Of a DNA stretch of 64,000 bases, positions 1 through 10,500 are shown in pieces; position 1 is the first letter of the stretch, and every line of letters begins with the position of its first letter. Below the pieces are notes generated by a model. It did no database searches, was not told the DNA's origin, and saw nothing but the letters and a program-made list of their open reading frames with translations. Source of the DNA: Bacteroidetes Order II. bacterium. Lineage in GTDB: Bacteria; Bacteroidota; Rhodothermia; Rhodothermales; UBA2364. Both the position numbers and the translations under genes were made by a program. Where the stretch lies: assembly GCA_016788705.1 (NCBI GenBank), contig JAEUSQ010000059.1, forward strand, positions 84,449-148,448, read 5' to 3'.

Positions 1-1
1 A

Positions 2-283
2 AAGCCACAAATGACCGCCCAAATCTTTATCAATAACGAGACCATTGGAAACGTGATTGTGATTCCGGAAACGGCCATCATGCGCGACGAAGAAGGTACA
101 AGTGTTTTTATTGCCAAACCCGAAGGCCGGAAAAAAGTGGCCAAACGGGTCAGTATCTCCATCGGACCTTCTCAAGAGGGGAAAACGGTGGTGTTTTCTG
201 GTATTAATGCAGGCGATGAAGTGGTCACCAATGGACAAAACAACGTGTCTGAAGGTGATCTTTTAGAAGTCGTTAAGGGTTAA
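2..283 (+). CDS. RND efflux periplasmic adaptor subunit, C-terminal fragment (5' end outside window)
   Basis: The frame is open from base 2 with no stop upstream, so this is the C-terminal end (about 93 residues) of a gene that starts before the window. The segment VIPETAI, followed by a short beta-rich domain ending in GDEVVTNG, is typical of the beta-barrel and membrane-proximal domains of HlyD/AcrA-type membrane fusion proteins, which join an inner-membrane RND pump to an outer-membrane channel. The RND permease starts 45 bp downstream on the same strand, which supports the call and suggests one operon. The substrate cannot be told from this fragment. Confidence 0.8.
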   Translation, partial: KPQMTAQIFINNETIGNVIVIPETAIMRDEEGTSVFIAKPEGRKKVAKRVSISIGPSQEGKTVVFSGINAGDEVVTNGQNNVSEGDLLEVVKG

Positions 284-328
284 GCGCCCAACATGCTCTT
301 TTTCCTCACTGATAATCCTTAACATACA

Positions 329-3300
329 ATGATTGCAGACTGGGCCGTTAAAAACCGCATTACCGTTCTCGTGTTGACGGTTTTGCTTACCATCTGGGGC
401 TTCTATGCCTATTTCTCCGTTCCGAAGGAAGCCCAACCCTCTATCAAAATCCCTAACATTTTTGTTACGGTTGTGTATCCGGGTGTAAGTCCCGACGATA
501 TGGAGGCCTTGGTTTCACAGCCATTAGAGCGTGAAATACAAAGCATCAGTGGAATCAAGGAACTACGCTCCACCTCCGGCGAAGGGGTTACATCGGTCAA
601 TATCCAATTTGAACCCAATGTACCCATCGAAGATGCTTATCAAAAGGTGCGCGACCGGGTGAATATCGCAAAATCCAAATTACCTTCCGATATTCAAGAA
701 CCTATTGTTCGGGAAATCAACATCTCGGAATTGCCTGTTATCACCGTTAACCTCGCCGCAGGGTATTCCTTGTCAAAATTAAAAGATGTTGCAGACAAAT
801 TAAAAGACGAATTTGAGGGCGTACCAGGTGTTTTGGAAGTTGAGTTGATTGGCGCATTGGAGCGAGAAATGCAAATTAATGTAGACCTTGCAAAACTGCA
901 ATCGTATAACCTCTCCTTTCAAGATGTCGCTGGTGCTATTCAGGGAGAAAACCTAACCATTCCGGGAGGGTCGGTGGACGTAGATCGCCTCAACTACCTT
1001 GTTCGGGTGAATGGTGAAATGAAGAGTGAAGCCCAATTGGAAAACCTGATCGTTAAAGTCCCCGAACCACAAGGCCCCATTGCCCGCCCATCACCAATTT
1101 ATTTGCGCGATGTAGCCGATGTAACCTACGGATTTAAAGACCGTACCACCTATTCTCGACTTCGCATCATTCATCCCGATGAAGGGGGCGTGGGCGGAAC
1201 CGTCAAATCAAAAGATGGGAAACCCTTGCAAGTGATTTCGCTTCAGGTAAAAAAGCGTTCTGGCGCAAACATCATCGAGACAGTGGATGGCCTGAAAGAG
1301 AAAATTAAAACCGCCAACCTACCCAACGGTACATTTGTGGTTTATACCGGCGACAATTCCGAGTTCGTCCGCAATTTGGTGGAAGAACTTCAAAACAACT
1401 TGGTAGCAGGGATTTTCTTTGTGGTGATGGCCTTGGTCTTTTTCTTAGGAATTCGTGCTTCTATGCTGGTGGCTATTTCGATTCCACTTTCCATGCTTAT
1501 GAGTTTCGCCGTTTTCCAAGTCATGGGACTCACCCTTAACTTTATCGTCCTATTTAGCCTGATCATTGCCTTAGGTCTTTTGGCAGACAATGCCATTGTG
1601 GTGGTAGAAAATATTTACCGCTTCCGAGAAATGGGGTACGAAAAATTTGAGGCTGCTCGTTTGGCAACCCGTGAAGTAACAGGGCCCGTTATTTATGCCA
1701 CCCTTACTACCCTAGCGGCTTTTTTCCCCATGCTGTTTTGGCCAGGTGTGATCGGCAAGTTTATGAGCTACTTGCCCTTGACCCTCATTATCACCCTCTC
1801 CACATCGCTGTTTGTAGCATTGGTCATGAATCCAGTCATTACCGCTTACTTGGTTCGCTTAGACAATGAACCAAAAGCGATTCCACCCAAGTGGATCAAT
1901 TATGTCACCTACATTGCCGTTTCCTCTCTAACGATTCTGATGCTCATTATTAATTGGGTAACGGTACCGGTCTTAATCGCTCTCTCCTTGTTGCTTTTCA
2001 CCTTTACCCGTTATTTCTTGGTCCCCGTTAGCGATTTTATTATTAATAAGCAGTTTCCACGATATTTGGTAAAGTATAAAGGGTGGCTTGAACTAATGAT
2101 GCAACGGGATTATCAGGTAAAATATGCCCTCTTACGAAATACCTTTACCTTAACAAGTTTTACCCTTGGGTTTATTTTACTTATTGTGGGCTCTCTACTC
2201 ACGATCGGAGAACCAGTCTATGGCGGGTTTACCCTTGCACAAGTGGTTTTCATGTTGCCCGCCGGGATCATTTTTCTAATAGGGGTTTTGGGAATCTTCT
2301 TTCATACCTTCGAGATCATGATTCGCGGCGGAAAAACCACCATTGCCCTCAGCTGGAAAACGGCGATCGCCATGTTGGTGGTATTTTTAATTGCTTGGTT
2401 ACGTACCGATTTTGAAAAACCTGATGCCAGCGAGCAATTAGTTAGAACGGCCTTATCCCTATCTATCACCCCCATTTTAATGCTCATTTTTGGTATTATT
2501 GGGTTTGTTTTAAAATCTGAACGGCCTTTGATTCTTACGGATAACCGCGCCATTGTCCTCAACCTAACCTTTGGATTGTTCTTTGGCATCTTTATGGTGT
2601 ATGCGATCGCACCAACGGGCGTCGCATTTTTCCCTTCTACCGATCCCCGCCAAGTGACCGTAAACCTACAAGGAGGAATTGGCACCAATGTCCAGACCAG
2701 TAATAAGATGGCACAAAAGGCGGAATCAAAAATTGAACGTCTGATCAATAAGGATCCGCTCGCTGCCGAAAACATAAAAAACTATCAGACTGGCGTCGGT
2801 ACTGCTGGCGGACAAGAATCATTTTTTGGCGGGGGGGGAAGCCCACAAAACTCATTTGTCACCATTAATATGGTGGATTATGGAGATCGGGGAGAATCCT
2901 CAAAGAACACGCTCACAAAACTTCGTGACGTGGTCAGAAGTATTCCTGGTGCATTGTTAAAGTTTACGGCTCCCAGCAACGGACCACCTACTGGTGCGCC
3001 TGTCAATATAGAAGTTTCTGGTCCGGATTTTGACGAGATTGTCCGGATTAGTCATGATTTGAAGTTTAAACTAAGCCGTGCCGCCGAGAAAAAACAAATT
3101 GATGGTCTGGTAGACGTGCGGGATAACCTCAATTCGGGACGCCCAGAAGTACGTGTTAAGATAGACCGTGAACGGGCACAACAATACAAGTTATCTACGG
3201 GCCAAATTGCAAGCACTATTAGGAGCGCCATCAATGGTACAGAAGCCAGTAAATTCCGGGACGGCGAAGATGAGTATGACATCACCGTTAGACTCCGCCC

Positions 3301-4264
3301 CGAAGACCGAAGTGCACTTGAAAGCATCCAAAATTTAACCCTACCCGTCAACGTGGGCGGAAATCCCAATAACCGCCGACAACTACCGCTTTCGGCTGTT
3401 GCTACACTTGAAGTGGGCGCCGGATTAGGCTCAATTACCCGATTAGATGGCCGCCGCGTGGTAACCGTTTCAGGGGATGCCGCTCCTGGATATAGCGGAC
3501 CCGAGGTTTTGAGTAAAGTCACGACTTTTCTGGCCGATTACAAGGTAAAAAAAGGGTATGTCCTGAATTTTACCGGGGAGAATAAAGACCAACAAGAAAG
3601 TTTTGGCTTTCTTTCTATCGCTCTTTTTATGGGCGTTGCCTTGATTTTTCTTCTTCTGGTTATGGAATTCAGAAATATCCGAGGTCCATTGGTCATCATG
3701 ATCGGTATGGGCCTTTCCCTTATTGGCGTTATGCTTGGTCTTATTCTGACCCGATCTCCTTTTGGATTAATGACCTTTATCGCCTTGATTAGTTTATCAG
3801 GACTTGTGGTTAACCACACGATCGTTCTGATTGACTTCGCCCTAAAAAGAGAAGAAGAAGGCGAAACTTCGCACGATGCCATCATTGAGGCGGGCGTCAT
3901 CCGAACCCGCCCCATCTTTTTGACCATTATCACTTCGGTTATTGGGTTGTTCCCTTTGGTTTTTGGCTTAAATATTGACTTTGTGGGCCTTTTCACCCAT
4001 GCCGATCCAGGCTTTCAGTTTGGCTCCGAAAATGGTCAATTTTGGCTCCCGATGAACGTAGCGCTGATCAGTGGTTCCATTTTCTCCATTTTCCTCACCC
4101 TATATGTGGCTCCAGTAATGTACAATGCCTTTACCTCCATTGCGAATCGGGTGGTAGCAGGCTTTAAAGTTATTGAAACAGCCGAACCCTTCCATCCTGG
4201 AGTCAGCGGCGATGGTGCCGTAAAAATGGATAGGGGAACCCAAGTGGTAGACAAGTCCGTTTAA
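329..4264 (+). CDS. RND efflux transporter permease subunit, unusually long (1311 aa)
   Basis: Proton-driven inner-membrane pump of the AcrB/HAE-1 superfamily. The N-terminal helix (residues about 8-28) is followed by the porter repeat with the VVYPGVSP and LVSQPLE motifs. TM4 carries GLLADNAIVVVEN near residue 415. The second half has its own porter repeat and the late TM10 motif LSGLVVNHTIVLIDF. The usual length is about 1030-1050 residues; here an extra stretch of roughly residues 520-745 holds about five or six additional hydrophobic helices before the normal TM7 (FGLFFGIFMVYAIAPTG). No Shine-Dalgarno site is obvious before the ATG. It follows the adaptor gene in the same operon. The substrate is unknown. 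Confidence 0.93.
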   Translation: MIADWAVKNRITVLVLTVLLTIWGFYAYFSVPKEAQPSIKIPNIFVTVVYPGVSPDDMEALVSQPLEREIQSISGIKELRSTSGEGVTSVNIQFEPNVPIEDAYQKVRDRVNIAKSKLPSDIQEPIVREINISELPVITVNLAAGYSLSKLKDVADKLKDEFEGVPGVLEVELIGALEREMQINVDLAKLQSYNLSFQDVAGAIQGENLTIPGGSVDVDRLNYLVRVNGEMKSEAQLENLIVKVPEPQGPIARPSPIYLRDVADVTYGFKDRTTYSRLRIIHPDEGGVGGTVKSKDGKPLQVISLQVKKRSGANIIETVDGLKEKIKTANLPNGTFVVYTGDNSEFVRNLVEELQNNLVAGIFFVVMALVFFLGIRASMLVAISIPLSMLMSFAVFQVMGLTLNFIVLFSLIIALGLLADNAIVVVENIYRFREMGYEKFEAARLATREVTGPVIYATLTTLAAFFPMLFWPGVIGKFMSYLPLTLIITLSTSLFVALVMNPVITAYLVRLDNEPKAIPPKWINYVTYIAVSSLTILMLIINWVTVPVLIALSLLLFTFTRYFLVPVSDFIINKQFPRYLVKYKGWLELMMQRDYQVKYALLRNTFTLTSFTLGFILLIVGSLLTIGEPVYGGFTLAQVVFMLPAGIIFLIGVLGIFFHTFEIMIRGGKTTIALSWKTAIAMLVVFLIAWLRTDFEKPDASEQLVRTALSLSITPILMLIFGIIGFVLKSERPLILTDNRAIVLNLTFGLFFGIFMVYAIAPTGVAFFPSTDPRQVTVNLQGGIGTNVQTSNKMAQKAESKIERLINKDPLAAENIKNYQTGVGTAGGQESFFGGGGSPQNSFVTINMVDYGDRGESSKNTLTKLRDVVRSIPGALLKFTAPSNGPPTGAPVNIEVSGPDFDEIVRISHDLKFKLSRAAEKKQIDGLVDVRDNLNSGRPEVRVKIDRERAQQYKLSTGQIASTIRSAINGTEASKFRDGEDEYDITVRLRPEDRSALESIQNLTLPVNVGGNPNNRRQLPLSAVATLEVGAGLGSITRLDGRRVVTVSGDAAPGYSGPEVLSKVTTFLADYKVKKGYVLNFTGENKDQQESFGFLSIALFMGVALIFLLLVMEFRNIRGPLVIMIGMGLSLIGVMLGLILTRSPFGLMTFIALISLSGLVVNHTIVLIDFALKREEEGETSHDAIIEAGVIRTRPIFLTIITSVIGLFPLVFGLNIDFVGLFTHADPGFQFGSENGQFWLPMNVALISGSIFSIFLTLYVAPVMYNAFTSIANRVVAGFKVIETAEPFHPGVSGDGAVKMDRGTQVVDKSV

Positions 4265-4290
4265 ACCCAAGAACGATAAAATCGTTTCGC

Positions 4291-4325
4291 AAGGCTGTTC
4301 CAAACCAAGGAACAGCCTTTATTGT
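4291..4325 (+). terminator. Rho-independent terminator after RND permease
   Basis: A perfect 11-bp stem (4291-4301 with 4309-4319, arm AAGGCTGTTCC) with a 7-nt loop is followed by TTATTGTTT. It lies 27 bp after the permease stop. Confidence 0.85.
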
Positions 4326-4393
4326 TTACGTCATTTTCCTTTACGGCATAACAATCGTTCAATATCTTGGACTATCTTTAAACAGGAAAAGCG

Positions 4394-5575
4394 ATGACGG
4401 CCAAACTCCCTCTTTCGGGCATTTTAATCTTAGATTTTACCCACGTTATTATGGGCCCTGCCTGTTCGCAAATATTAGCGGACATGGGTGCAGAAGTGAT
4501 CCATATTGAGCCACCACACGGAAATAGTACCCGGTATTTAAGTGGTATGGGTGCTGGTTATTTCCCCTTTTATAGCCGAAATAAAAAAAGTCTGGCCATA
4601 GATATCAAGCATCCTACTGGCAGAGAAATCGTGTATGCCCTCATTAAAAAAGCAGATGTACTGGTAGAAAACTTCGGCCCTGGGACTATGAGCCGTTTAG
4701 GTTATGGCTATCAGGACGCCGCTGCCATCAACAACCGCTTGGTCTATACAGAACTCAAAGGTTTCTTGTCTGGACCCTATGAAAATAGGCAGGCCATGGA
4801 TGAACTGATTCAGATGATGAGTGGAATTGCCTATATGACAGGCCCTCCCGGACAACCACTTCGGGCGGGAATTTCGGTTGTGGATATCGCTGGTGGCATG
4901 TTTGCCGCAATGGGTACTTTACTGGCACTCTATGAAAGAAAAGAAACAGGCACCGGAAAGCATGTTAAAAGCGCCCTTTTCGAGTCGGCGGTGTATATGA
5001 TGGGGCAATTTATGGCGGCTTCGGCCATCTTACAACAACCGATGCCTCCGATGCCCGCCCGTACCAATGCGTGGAGTATTTATAATTCTTTTCGTACAGC
5101 CGATGATCAAATAGTTTTCTTGGCCATTATTTCCGAAAAGCATTGGGAACGATTTTGTAAAGCTTTCGATAAGGAAGACTGGCTCAAAAACGAAGAACTA
5201 AATACCAATAACAAGCGCTTAGACTCACCTTGGTTCTTCAATGAGATTACCCGCTTAATTTCTAATCTGACCAAGAATGAGGTTTTGGAGAAATGTACTT
5301 TATTTGATTTGCCTTTTGCTCCTGTCAACACAACAGAAGACCTTTTCTTAGACCCACACCTTAATGCTGGTGACGGTATGCTACACACCCAACTTCCACA
5401 CAACCTTTCAGCAAACCTACCACGCTTACCCTTTGAATATGGAGATCAAACATTTGGACTGAGATATCACCCACCAACCATTGGTGAGCATACGTTCGAG
5501 GTATTAAACTCTGTGGGAATAGGATTCGCGCAACTGGAGCTTTTGATTTTAGATGGAATTATCGCGGGTAGTTAA
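4394..5575 (+). CDS. CaiB/BaiF family (class III) CoA-transferase
   Basis: The protein has 393 residues, matching class III CoA-transferases, which move CoA between carboxylic acids through an enzyme aspartyl-CoA intermediate. The N-terminus has the family signature LSGILILDFTHVIMGP, then LADMGAEVIHIEPP and the SLAIDIKHPTGR block. The expected catalytic Asp is D136 in the AMDELIQMMSG segment. The start is supported by AGGAAAAG shortly before the ATG. It is a single gene between terminators. The acid substrate is unknown; racemase members of this family (Amacr-like) cannot be excluded. Confidence 0.88.
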   Translation: MTAKLPLSGILILDFTHVIMGPACSQILADMGAEVIHIEPPHGNSTRYLSGMGAGYFPFYSRNKKSLAIDIKHPTGREIVYALIKKADVLVENFGPGTMSRLGYGYQDAAAINNRLVYTELKGFLSGPYENRQAMDELIQMMSGIAYMTGPPGQPLRAGISVVDIAGGMFAAMGTLLALYERKETGTGKHVKSALFESAVYMMGQFMAASAILQQPMPPMPARTNAWSIYNSFRTADDQIVFLAIISEKHWERFCKAFDKEDWLKNEELNTNNKRLDSPWFFNEITRLISNLTKNEVLEKCTLFDLPFAPVNTTEDLFLDPHLNAGDGMLHTQLPHNLSANLPRLPFEYGDQTFGLRYHPPTIGEHTFEVLNSVGIGFAQLELLILDGIIAGS

Positions 5576-5580
5576 TAGAT

Positions 5581-5616
5581 AAAAAAATAGCCCCCCAACG
5601 CTTTTGCATTAGGAGG
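5581..5616 (-). terminator. Terminator for the cohesin-like T9SS gene
   Basis: Read on the minus strand, an 11-bp stem (5606-5616 with 5591-5601, three G-U pairs) has a 4-nt loop and runs into seven T residues. The pairing is much weaker when read on the plus strand, so it serves the minus-strand gene. Confidence 0.75.
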
Positions 5617-5693
5617 CCCCTTTAACAATACCTCATCAAACCGACTGATGAAGCATGAGATGATGATTTCCAAAATTTAAACGAACCATGTAC

Positions 5694-7310
5694 TTACTTC
5701 AATAGGGTCATCCGGCCCATTTGTGTAACTTTGCCAGTGGTTAATTCGGCTGTCACACGGTAGAGATAAGTTCCTGATTGCAAAGATGCAGCATTGACGT
5801 TCATGGTTTGATTTGCACCACCTTGGAAGGCCATTTTAGGCATTTCCATGACCAGACGCCCCTGAATGTCATATACCTGAATACCCACTAAGGCATTACC
5901 GGGTAAATCAAAACTGATCTTGGTAGAAGGATTAAACGGGTTCGGGTAGTTGCCTTTAACGGCGAATTCAGCAGGAAGTTCCACTTCACCTTCAGTTGCC
6001 GTTACTGGGCCGCGTTTGAAATTAACTTTATTTGAATTGCTGGCCACTGCAGAATTCACCCCATCGTTTACTAATACACGGTGGTAGAACGTTGCGGTAG
6101 CACCACCAGCAATTTTAAAAGTGTTTTTCAACAACGCATTCAAATCACCAGTGGTGATGGAAAAACTCGTCGCTGAAGCAGCATCTTTTACATACGTAGC
6201 ACTACCTAACGGAAAGGTCGGATCCGTAGAAAGTTGCCATGTATATTTTAAAGGGTCATTTTCTGCATCCGTTGCAGCATTCCACGAAACAGTAAGGGTA
6301 CTGGTTGGAGCACCTTCCACTACAACAGTGGCATCATTCGTTGGAATAAGACCAGCAATTGCAGATGGACGCGCATTCACAACGCCACGAGTAAGTTCAA
6401 CCGTTGCAGCAGTACCCAGCGTGGTATTTACCCCATCCGAGGCATTAGCACGATGGTAAACTGTTACTTTTCCACCCTTTGCCACCCCAGCAGCAGCGAG
6501 GATATCATCCACTTGCTTAAAGGTAAGGGTTACTTTGGTGTCTGCTGTAGTTGCCGAATTTAAGATGGTCGTAAATGCTGCATCGGTAGCCAGTTGCCAA
6601 GTATAAGAAACGGCTTTTCCATCTGGATCCGTAGAAGCAGACCATGTTGGCGAAATTGTGTCGGTTGGCTGACCTGCTACCGTTACTTGAGCGCCATTCG
6701 CAGGACTCGTGATCGAGGTCTGGGTAGGAGCACCATTTACTTTCACTGTCCCGCTGATTGCCGGATTTATGGTCGTGGCCGCAAAGGCTTTGTCCAAAAT
6801 GGTCAATTCTTCCAGAGTAACCGTTCCCGACTTTCCGGTCGCAACCCCACTATTAATGCTTAAGGGAATGTTTGCCAAAAATCCACCACCCGTTACCGAA
6901 TTACTGGTTTGGCTTGCACTGTTCAACGCAACCGAAAGGGTAATCGTTGTTTTGGTTCCACTGGTTGTAATTATTTCGAGACCAGCACCGTTGAAAATCG
7001 TCCCACCATTTTGCGTTAAGAGATTCGCCTGGTTGGACTTCGTCCCTTTCAGACCAATTGTTTGCGCTGTGTAGGTGAAAAACGTATTATCAAACGAGAC
7101 CTTGATCTCGAATGCAATGGCATTGGTCACATTGGAAGCATGTACCTCAACATTGTGGGTATCTCCACCTTTGAGGTTGCTTTCAACACTTCGCAAGGCT
7201 TGATCACCTGCTTTCAAATCAAAGTCAATAGAGCCTCCGACCTGTGCGCGGCTGATCCCAACCAAAGCAAAAAGTGCCAGTACATATACGTGAATCTTGA
7301 TCAATTTCAT
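5694..7310 (-). CDS. Secreted T9SS-sorted protein with cohesin-like domain and two Fn3-like repeats
   Basis: 538 residues. A signal peptide (about 1-22, ending SRA-Q) leads into a beta-rich domain at about 25-190. Its VSFDNTFFTY segment, GGGFLANIPLSI segment and repeated Gly/Thr strands resemble the cohesin fold. Two related modules follow at about 195-308 and 315-433, each with a TWQL(A/S)TD motif and a YHR..V.DGVN motif, like fibronectin III domains. The C-terminal 90 residues are a type A T9SS sorting domain (YPNPFNPST, QSGTYLYRV, ending MTLLK), so the protein is probably exported and surface-attached. AGAGG precedes the ATG. It lies downstream of, and is co-oriented with, the dockerin-bearing gene. 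No catalytic domain is visible. Confidence 0.85.
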   Translation of the reverse strand: MKLIKIHVYVLALFALVGISRAQVGGSIDFDLKAGDQALRSVESNLKGGDTHNVEVHASNVTNAIAFEIKVSFDNTFFTYTAQTIGLKGTKSNQANLLTQNGGTIFNGAGLEIITTSGTKTTITLSVALNSASQTSNSVTGGGFLANIPLSINSGVATGKSGTVTLEELTILDKAFAATTINPAISGTVKVNGAPTQTSITSPANGAQVTVAGQPTDTISPTWSASTDPDGKAVSYTWQLATDAAFTTILNSATTADTKVTLTFKQVDDILAAAGVAKGGKVTVYHRANASDGVNTTLGTAATVELTRGVVNARPSAIAGLIPTNDATVVVEGAPTSTLTVSWNAATDAENDPLKYTWQLSTDPTFPLGSATYVKDAASATSFSITTGDLNALLKNTFKIAGGATATFYHRVLVNDGVNSAVASNSNKVNFKRGPVTATEGEVELPAEFAVKGNYPNPFNPSTKISFDLPGNALVGIQVYDIQGRLVMEMPKMAFQGGANQTMNVNAASLQSGTYLYRVTAELTTGKVTQMGRMTLLK

Positions 7311-7448
7311 TTTTTTCCTCTATCCTTTTTTTTGGTTCTATCCCGGTTTCATGCTTTGAATTACACCTCAGATCATTACAATAATCAATCGGTTCATTCA
7401 AAAATTTGCATGGTTTGTCTTGGAATACGTTAAGGGATTTCAAAACCT

Positions 7449-7480
7449 AAAAAGGGGAAGGGTTTGGTCACCCTCCCCCT
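7449..7480 (-). terminator. Terminator for the 1853-aa surface protein gene
   Basis: On the minus strand an 11-bp stem (7470-7480 with 7453-7463, one G-U pair) with a 6-nt loop runs into a T-rich end (complement of 7449-7453). It lies 27 bp after the gene's stop and separates the two T9SS genes into different transcripts. Confidence 0.85.
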
Positions 7481-7506
7481 TTCTCGGTCTGAACCTGATG
7501 TCAGGC

Positions 7507-10500
7507 TTATTTCAGAAGGGTCATTTTATTGACCTTCACGAAGTTGCCTGCTTGGATGCGATAGAGGTAAACACCACTTGCAACCGGAGCGCCCGCGTTG
7601 TCGGTCGCGTTCCAAGTCATGGTGTGTACACCAGCTTCAACTTGACCAGCAACCATCGTTTTAACGAGGCGGCCTGTCATGTCGAAGATTTGGAGTTTAA
7701 CATTGGCGTTTTCAGGCAAGCTGAAGCGAATGGCTGTTGTGGGGTTGAACGGGTTCGGATAGTTTTGATCCAAAGCGAATTCACTTGGGATGCCAACACC
7801 CGTTACTTCGTCTGCACCTTTAGCAGCACGGGCCTCAACCACGATGATATCGCTGAGTTTTACACTCTTCGCTTTCGCGCTAAGTTCAATCACCGCGATT
7901 ACGCCATTTTCAACTGCGCCTGCGGTAGAAGCAACAGCATATGTATTGCCGGAAGCTACCGAGAGGCTATTACCTTTGAATGCAGCGCCATCTTGTACCT
8001 TAACAACTTCGCCACCATCAACCGCGATGTCGAATTGGAAGCCTTGTACGTTGGCCAAGCCATTGGCACGAACATAAGCAAGGTTGCCTTTTACTTCAAC
8101 ACTCAACTTCGCAGAAGTTGCAGGGAGTTGCTCGGTTTTGCCGAGTGCAGCACCTGTGCCGAAGAGTTTCGCAAAGCGGGCATAGTCGGCCAAGCCGATT
8201 GAACCGTTGTTGTCGAAGTCAAATGATTTGGTGTAGTTACCAGCGCCAGCGGTTGCACCGTAGGTTTGGGCAAATACAGCCAAGTCTTGAACGTTCACTT
8301 TGCCGTCGCCGTTGGCATCACCAGGAACCGTACCGCCGATGGCTAAGCCAGCCGCAGCATTAGAGGCTTCTGAAACATTGATTCCGTCAGATGCCTTTAC
8401 AGTGTAGTTACCATCGCCAAAAGCAGGTGCTTCGAAGGTAATCGAAACTTTACCATCTTTTACGATAGCTTGGGTAACCGGAACGGTTGCCACAAGTGTG
8501 CCAGCAGCGTCATATACCTTGTATTCGGTAACTTTATAAACCGTCACAGTATTACCAACACTCGTTCCGAATGCCGGTCCGTAGGTTTCAAAGCGGCCAT
8601 GATCGGAAGAGGTGAACGAAGCAACCAATTGCTTGCCAGCATCACCGTCAACGATCGAGAGGTCTTTGCCAACATTGGCTGGAGGTACATCGTCGGTCAT
8701 GTTAACCGTGCCCCATGCAACCATGTTGGAAGCAGCGCCAGTAGCAAGCGTGTAGTTGTTACCTGCTTCACGTACGCCATCGTCTTTCGTCATGTTTTCG
8801 CCAACCACTGCTACACCAAATGTAACCGTTCCGCTGGTCGGAGCAACAGCAAATGTTACCGCAAATTTATCGGTACCAGTTGTACTATTTGAACCAGTTG
8901 ATGGCGGAGCAAATTGGGCAACCAACGTGGTTACACCACCTTTCGTCATGTAGATTTCATAGCGGGCAACTTTGGTTGCACCGAACTGATAGCTCGGATG
9001 GAACGGATCGTTAGTCGAGCGACAGATCTCGCCAGATACCACTGCACCATTGGTTCCTGCTACAAGAGCCGGTCCAGTTGCGCCGCAAGCGGTGATCGGA
9101 GAAACCGTACGTACCAAGTCACCGGCTTGAACTTTACCTGCATTCGGACCATTCAAGGTAGCCGTTGGGGCTGCACCTGCGCCGTTTTGCAAATTGAAGC
9201 GTGCAGTTCCATTCAGGTCTTTAATCTTGTTGATGCTCGAAAGCGACACCTTCAAGTTGTTAGACGGAGCAAGCATGAACAAGTTGATCGGGTATGTGGT
9301 ATAGGTGACAGCACGCGCTGTAACATTTACTGCAATGATGTTTGCAGGAGCAGGCAACGAGTTTGTATTGTTCATATCGAACAAGATGTCACCATTATCA
9401 ATGCCCGAAACATTTTCGGAGAAGTTCACCACAAAGGTGTTCGGGCCGATAATATTGGCACTTACAATTGCCGGACCAGCATAGTCCATAGAAGCAACAC
9501 CTGTGCTATTGGCAGCGATCTGGTTCGAGTTGAAGTCAGAAACAGCACCAGCAGCATTGGTTACTTGTGGCTTGGCGTCGGTATCACCTTCTGCTGCACC
9601 ACCTGTTTTTTCCACATTAAGTGCAATCCATTCATCTTGGAGTTGATCCACTTGATTCATCGTGGTGGCCGTGTTTTCGGCACCATTAGACCAATAATAG
9701 GTACGTGGGTCATTAGCACCACCAGCAGTGGCTGGTTTAATGAAACTATTGACCGTATATCCTGCAACAGTGAACTTAGAAGCATCAACGGTGTTGTCGT
9801 CAATTTCCTCGTCCAATTTAACCAAGATAAGATCCACTTTACCGTCAGAATTGCGGTCTAAGGTCCAAGACGCAACCACTTTCGGTGCATCCGGATCATT
9901 GATCGAGATGTCAACGCCATTGGTGATGTTGCCTTTGCGGTCGTTGCTGGAAGCAGCAGTTCCCCAGATGGGGTTTCCACCCTGACCAGCACCGGTTATT
10001 TGCATGGCTGTTACTACAGCAACACCAGAAGCCTTCGCTACCGTCGGGGTTGCGCCATAGCGGTCCGTTGGGAGGTTCGGGATATTCAGGGTGTTAGCAA
10101 TCGTAACCGTCGCACTGCGTCCGGAGACGGCGGTTGTACCAGCCATATCGGAAACATAGTTGTTATTGACCGTAATGTTTGCACGTACAATACCCAATAC
10201 ATCACCCAATACGTCGTACTTGATCAGGTTGTTATTGGTCGCATTTTCAATCGTAAAGGAGGTTGAACCAGCAGTAAAGGTAATTGCGCCACCACCGTAA
10301 GCAGAAGCATGGGTTGGAGTCGGGGTTCCTGGAGGTGTACCATCGTTGGTATAGGTAAAGTTTCCTTCGGCAGCACCAACTTCTTTTACGGTTTCAGAGA
10401 ACGTTACACGAATGCGCTTGAAGCCCACTTGACCAACAGCGCGAACAAGTACAGGCTCTGCATCATCAAAGAGGCGATCCAGAACAGCCGGAGTACCACT

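Noticed and set aside
1560-1620. RND TM4 motif reads Asp-Asn instead of Asp-Asp
   Set aside because: Asp-Asn variants are common in several RND subfamilies (recalled), so this alone is not a loss of function.
2302-2775. Open frame on the minus strand within the RND permease
   Set aside because: It lies fully inside a conserved gene on the other strand and has no family motif.
8914-9861. Long open frame on the plus strand, opposite the 1853-residue surface protein
   Set aside because: The minus-strand gene has clear signal, repeats, dockerin and sorting domain. The opposite frame is Cys/Arg-rich with no recognisable motif and is explained by the biased composition of the real gene.
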